NCBI RefSeq assembly: GCF_022539315.1
Contig: NC_066342.1
Location: 16,943,346 to 17,007,345, forward strand
DNA from: Serinus canaria
Taxonomy: Eukaryota; Chordata; Aves; Passeriformes; Fringillidae
Direction: 5' to 3'
DNA length: 64,000 bases
Made by a program: the position numbers and the translations under genes. Positions 63,641 to 64,000 of the stretch are shown piece after piece. The notes beneath the pieces are model-generated. The model saw only the letters and a program-made list of their open reading frames with translations. It ran no database searches and had not been told where the DNA came from. Numbering within the stretch: the first letter of the stretch is position 1; each line of letters starts with the position of its first letter.

Positions 63641-64000
63641 CTTACTACTGCTGATACAAGGGAACTGTGCGGCCTCAGAAGCATTACAATCACAGAGAGA
63701 TTTAGCACATAGCCTAGCATCCTGTTTTGATGGTAGCAGTTTTTAGGGAACCTGGGCTAGAACAGCAGTGGGTTACAGTGATTGTAGATATCCCTGTTTA
63801 TAGGGATTTAATGGAAACTAAAACACTATTGAATCTGATGGAAATCACTGTATACAACTTTACATAAACTTTTGGTAAACTTATGTATAGAGGCAAATTC
63901 CTCTCCTTACAAGAACAAGGTGTACACAGAGAGCGAGGTAGTGATACATACATATATATATATACGCATACATCTGTTTTTCCAGGTGGGACAGCAGTCG
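63641..64000. other. Unassigned, with a short (ta)n run
   Basis: Minus-strand integrase similarity is lost after about 63640. The plus frame near 63675-63745 reads AASEALQSQRDLAHSLASC before a stop, helical but unassigned. A catatatatatata run lies at 63949-63966. Confidence 0.4.

Overview
This window looks like nuclear DNA from a bird, probably a songbird-like genome. It holds CR1 non-LTR retrotransposons with the typical avian 3' end, together with class I, II and III endogenous retroviruses (ERVs) of the kinds packed into avian repeat-rich chromosomes. I found no convincing host exon, tRNA, rRNA or CRISPR array. Almost everything that can be assigned is a retroelement, usually one inside another. 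This density would suit a W chromosome or another non-recombining region, but that is inference.

Layout. 1-440: reverse ERVL-type LTR cut by the window edge. 1210-3645: 3' half of a class II (beta-type pol) provirus. 3650-4117: CR1 fragment. 4190-8811: a minus-strand class III (ERVL) provirus broken by two solo LTRs. 8812-15038: a mosaic of LTRs, including a head-to-head inverted LTR pair. 15039-25955: an old class I LTR split by an env-less gammaretrovirus-like provirus (15434-25903) that itself carries at least five later LTR insertions. 26066-28816: more LTRs, one with an internal tandem duplication. 28928-33896: a nearly complete minus-strand CR1 broken by four LTR units, one of them a second head-to-head LTR palindrome. 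33897-37310: ERVL LTR with a nested LTR, then a second CR1. 38108-46833: a full-length class II provirus with both LTRs and a 6-bp target duplication. 47330-55580: a second minus-strand ERVL copy, split by a solo LTR and by a complete but pol-less LTR element (50375-53861). 55581-64000: further LTRs, a class II RNase H/integrase/env relic, a tRNA-Trp-primed LTR with leader, and the 3' end of a second class I provirus on the minus strand.

None of the proviruses is intact: gag, pro, pol and env are all interrupted by stops, frameshifts, nested LTRs or deletions. The longest intact retroviral domain is the integrase of the 38-47 kb provirus. Many insertions still show target-site duplications of 4-6 bp, so their order of arrival can be read directly. 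The most unusual structures are the two inverted LTR dimers, the pol-less element with a proline/alanine-rich frame, and the duplicated block shared by two env-less class I proviruses.
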